Assembly: GCA_027577415.1 (NCBI GenBank)
Contig: JANBQS010000689.1
Coordinates: 1-13,459 of the forward strand
Origin: Coemansia sp. RSA 922
Taxonomy: Eukaryota > Kickxellomycota > Kickxellomycetes > Kickxellales > Kickxellaceae
DNA: 13,459 bases
Direction: 5' to 3'
The notes under the pieces were generated by a model, which was not told where the DNA came from, searched no databases, and was given only the letters and a program-made list of their open reading frames with translations. The first letter of the stretch is position 1. Each line of letters opens with the position of its first letter. Positions 12,890-13,459 of the stretch are shown here, piece by piece. A program made the position numbers and the translations under genes.

Positions 12890-13459
12890 TTAATTGTACT
12901 CGGATTGCATTCGTGAATAGTACTCCATGAGATCGGATTTCAACGACGGCTGCACAAACCCCAATGCTCTCTGGTAATGCGTCATTCCCACGACACTCGC
13001 ATCCAAGTTCTCTCTCAAAGCCAGCAGTGCTGCTTCCCTTGAAAGATTACTAAGATCAGCACCAGAAAACCCCTCCGTCAGATCAGCAACCACATCCACA
13101 TCCACATTGTGCTTTGCCATCCCCAGTATCTCCACTCTCGCTTGTCGGTCGGGCGGCGGCACATAAAGAATACGGTCAAACCGGCCAGGTCTCAACAACG
13201 CGCTGTCAATCATGTCTATGCGGTTAGTAGCAGCTACTACTAATACTCCATCCATACTCTGTACACCGTCCATTTCGTTAAGCATAGTAGAAAGTATCCT
13301 CTCCTGTACACTATCTCCCTTAGACTCTGCTAGTCGTTTACCGACGATGGCTTCGATTTCGTCGAAAAATACTATCGCAGGTGTTGCGCTCCTAGCACGT
13401 CTAAATACATCCCGCAGTGTACGTTCAGAGTCTCCAACAAAGGACGAGTAAAGTGCCGC
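12890..13459 (-). CDS. AAA+ ATPase of the AFG2/SPATA5L1 type, C-terminal part (5' end outside window)
   Basis: The frame is open from the right edge to TAA 12890-12892, giving 189 residues. It includes 58 codons upstream of the first internal ATG, so that Met is not the start. The visible part is the end of an AAA+ module: SFVGDSERTLRDVFRRAR, Walker B FFDEIEAI (31-38), sensor 1 VVAATNR (74-80) and arginine fingers in ALLRPGRFDR (87-96). The helical lid GFSGADLSNLSREAALLALR comes next, then a tail ending SLKSDLMEYYSRMQ. Walker A lies outside the window. SFVGDSE, DSVQERILS...LNEMDGV and YVPPPDRQARVEIL resemble SPATA5L1 (AFG2B) more than Cdc48, and this would be its second ATPase ring. Such enzymes work in cytoplasmic maturation of the 60S ribosomal subunit (in mammals within the 55LCC complex). 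A Cdc48-like assignment is less likely. DUG2 follows 350 bp downstream. Confidence 0.85.
   Translation of the reverse strand, partial: AALYSSFVGDSERTLRDVFRRARSATPAIVFFDEIEAIVGKRLAESKGDSVQERILSTMLNEMDGVQSMDGVLVVAATNRIDMIDSALLRPGRFDRILYVPPPDRQARVEILGMAKHNVDVDVVADLTEGFSGADLSNLSREAALLALRENLDASVVGMTHYQRALGFVQPSLKSDLMEYYSRMQSEYN

Noticed and set aside
1..13459. CRISPR arrays, insertion sequences, operons or other bacterial systems
   Set aside because: No regular spaced repeats, no transposase with ends and target duplication, and the gene content is clearly nuclear eukaryotic.

Overview
The window looks like nuclear DNA of a fungus, most likely an early-diverging, intron-poor one of the Kickxellomycotina type (Coemansia and relatives). 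The evidence is a eukaryotic nuclear gene set (clathrin adaptor sigma, Pot1, Dug2, an AFG2/SPATA5L1-type AAA+ ATPase, monocarboxylate-transporter-like MFS proteins), a tRNA-Pro with eukaryotic box A and box B and a T-run terminator, and AATAAA signals close to stop codons. An F-box/leucine-rich protein of the kind amplified in Coemansia-like genomes is also present. None of the intact coding regions shows an intron. The taxonomic placement is inference; the fungal assignment is firmer.

Layout, left to right. Positions 3-170 hold the tail of an unrecognised plus-strand gene. About 750 bp without a convincing gene follow, then tRNA-Pro(AGG) on the minus strand (925-996). Next is a 566-residue F-box/LRR-like protein (1181-2881, minus). 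Positions 3045-4119 are a gene graveyard: an unidentified minus-strand coding remnant with several stops and frame changes, then a plus-strand scrap that resembles the N-terminus of insulysin (M16 peptidase).

Two tandem copies of a monocarboxylate-transporter-like MFS protein follow (4131-5498 and 6013-7368, both minus). They are about 87% identical in protein by hand alignment over 412 residues and keep a matching upstream element. To their right is a compact minus-strand run: POT1 (7716-9182), APS1 (9311-9844), DUG2 (9921-12539) and the C-terminal part of an AFG2/SPATA5L1-type AAA+ ATPase (12890 to the right edge).

Every intact protein gene and the tRNA lie on the minus strand; only the left-edge fragment and the insulysin scrap are on the plus strand. 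The genes do not form one pathway. POT1 protects telomeres, APS1 serves trans-Golgi/endosome clathrin traffic, DUG2 belongs to cytosolic glutathione breakdown, and the AAA+ protein is probably linked to ribosome assembly. The right part reads as ordinary conserved gene space with short spacers. The left part (F-box family member, pseudogene debris, duplicated transporters) is the faster-evolving portion. I found no convincing new multi-gene system. The best leads are the Dug2 metal-ligand substitution, the unidentified decayed coding sequence and the uneven divergence of the transporter pair.
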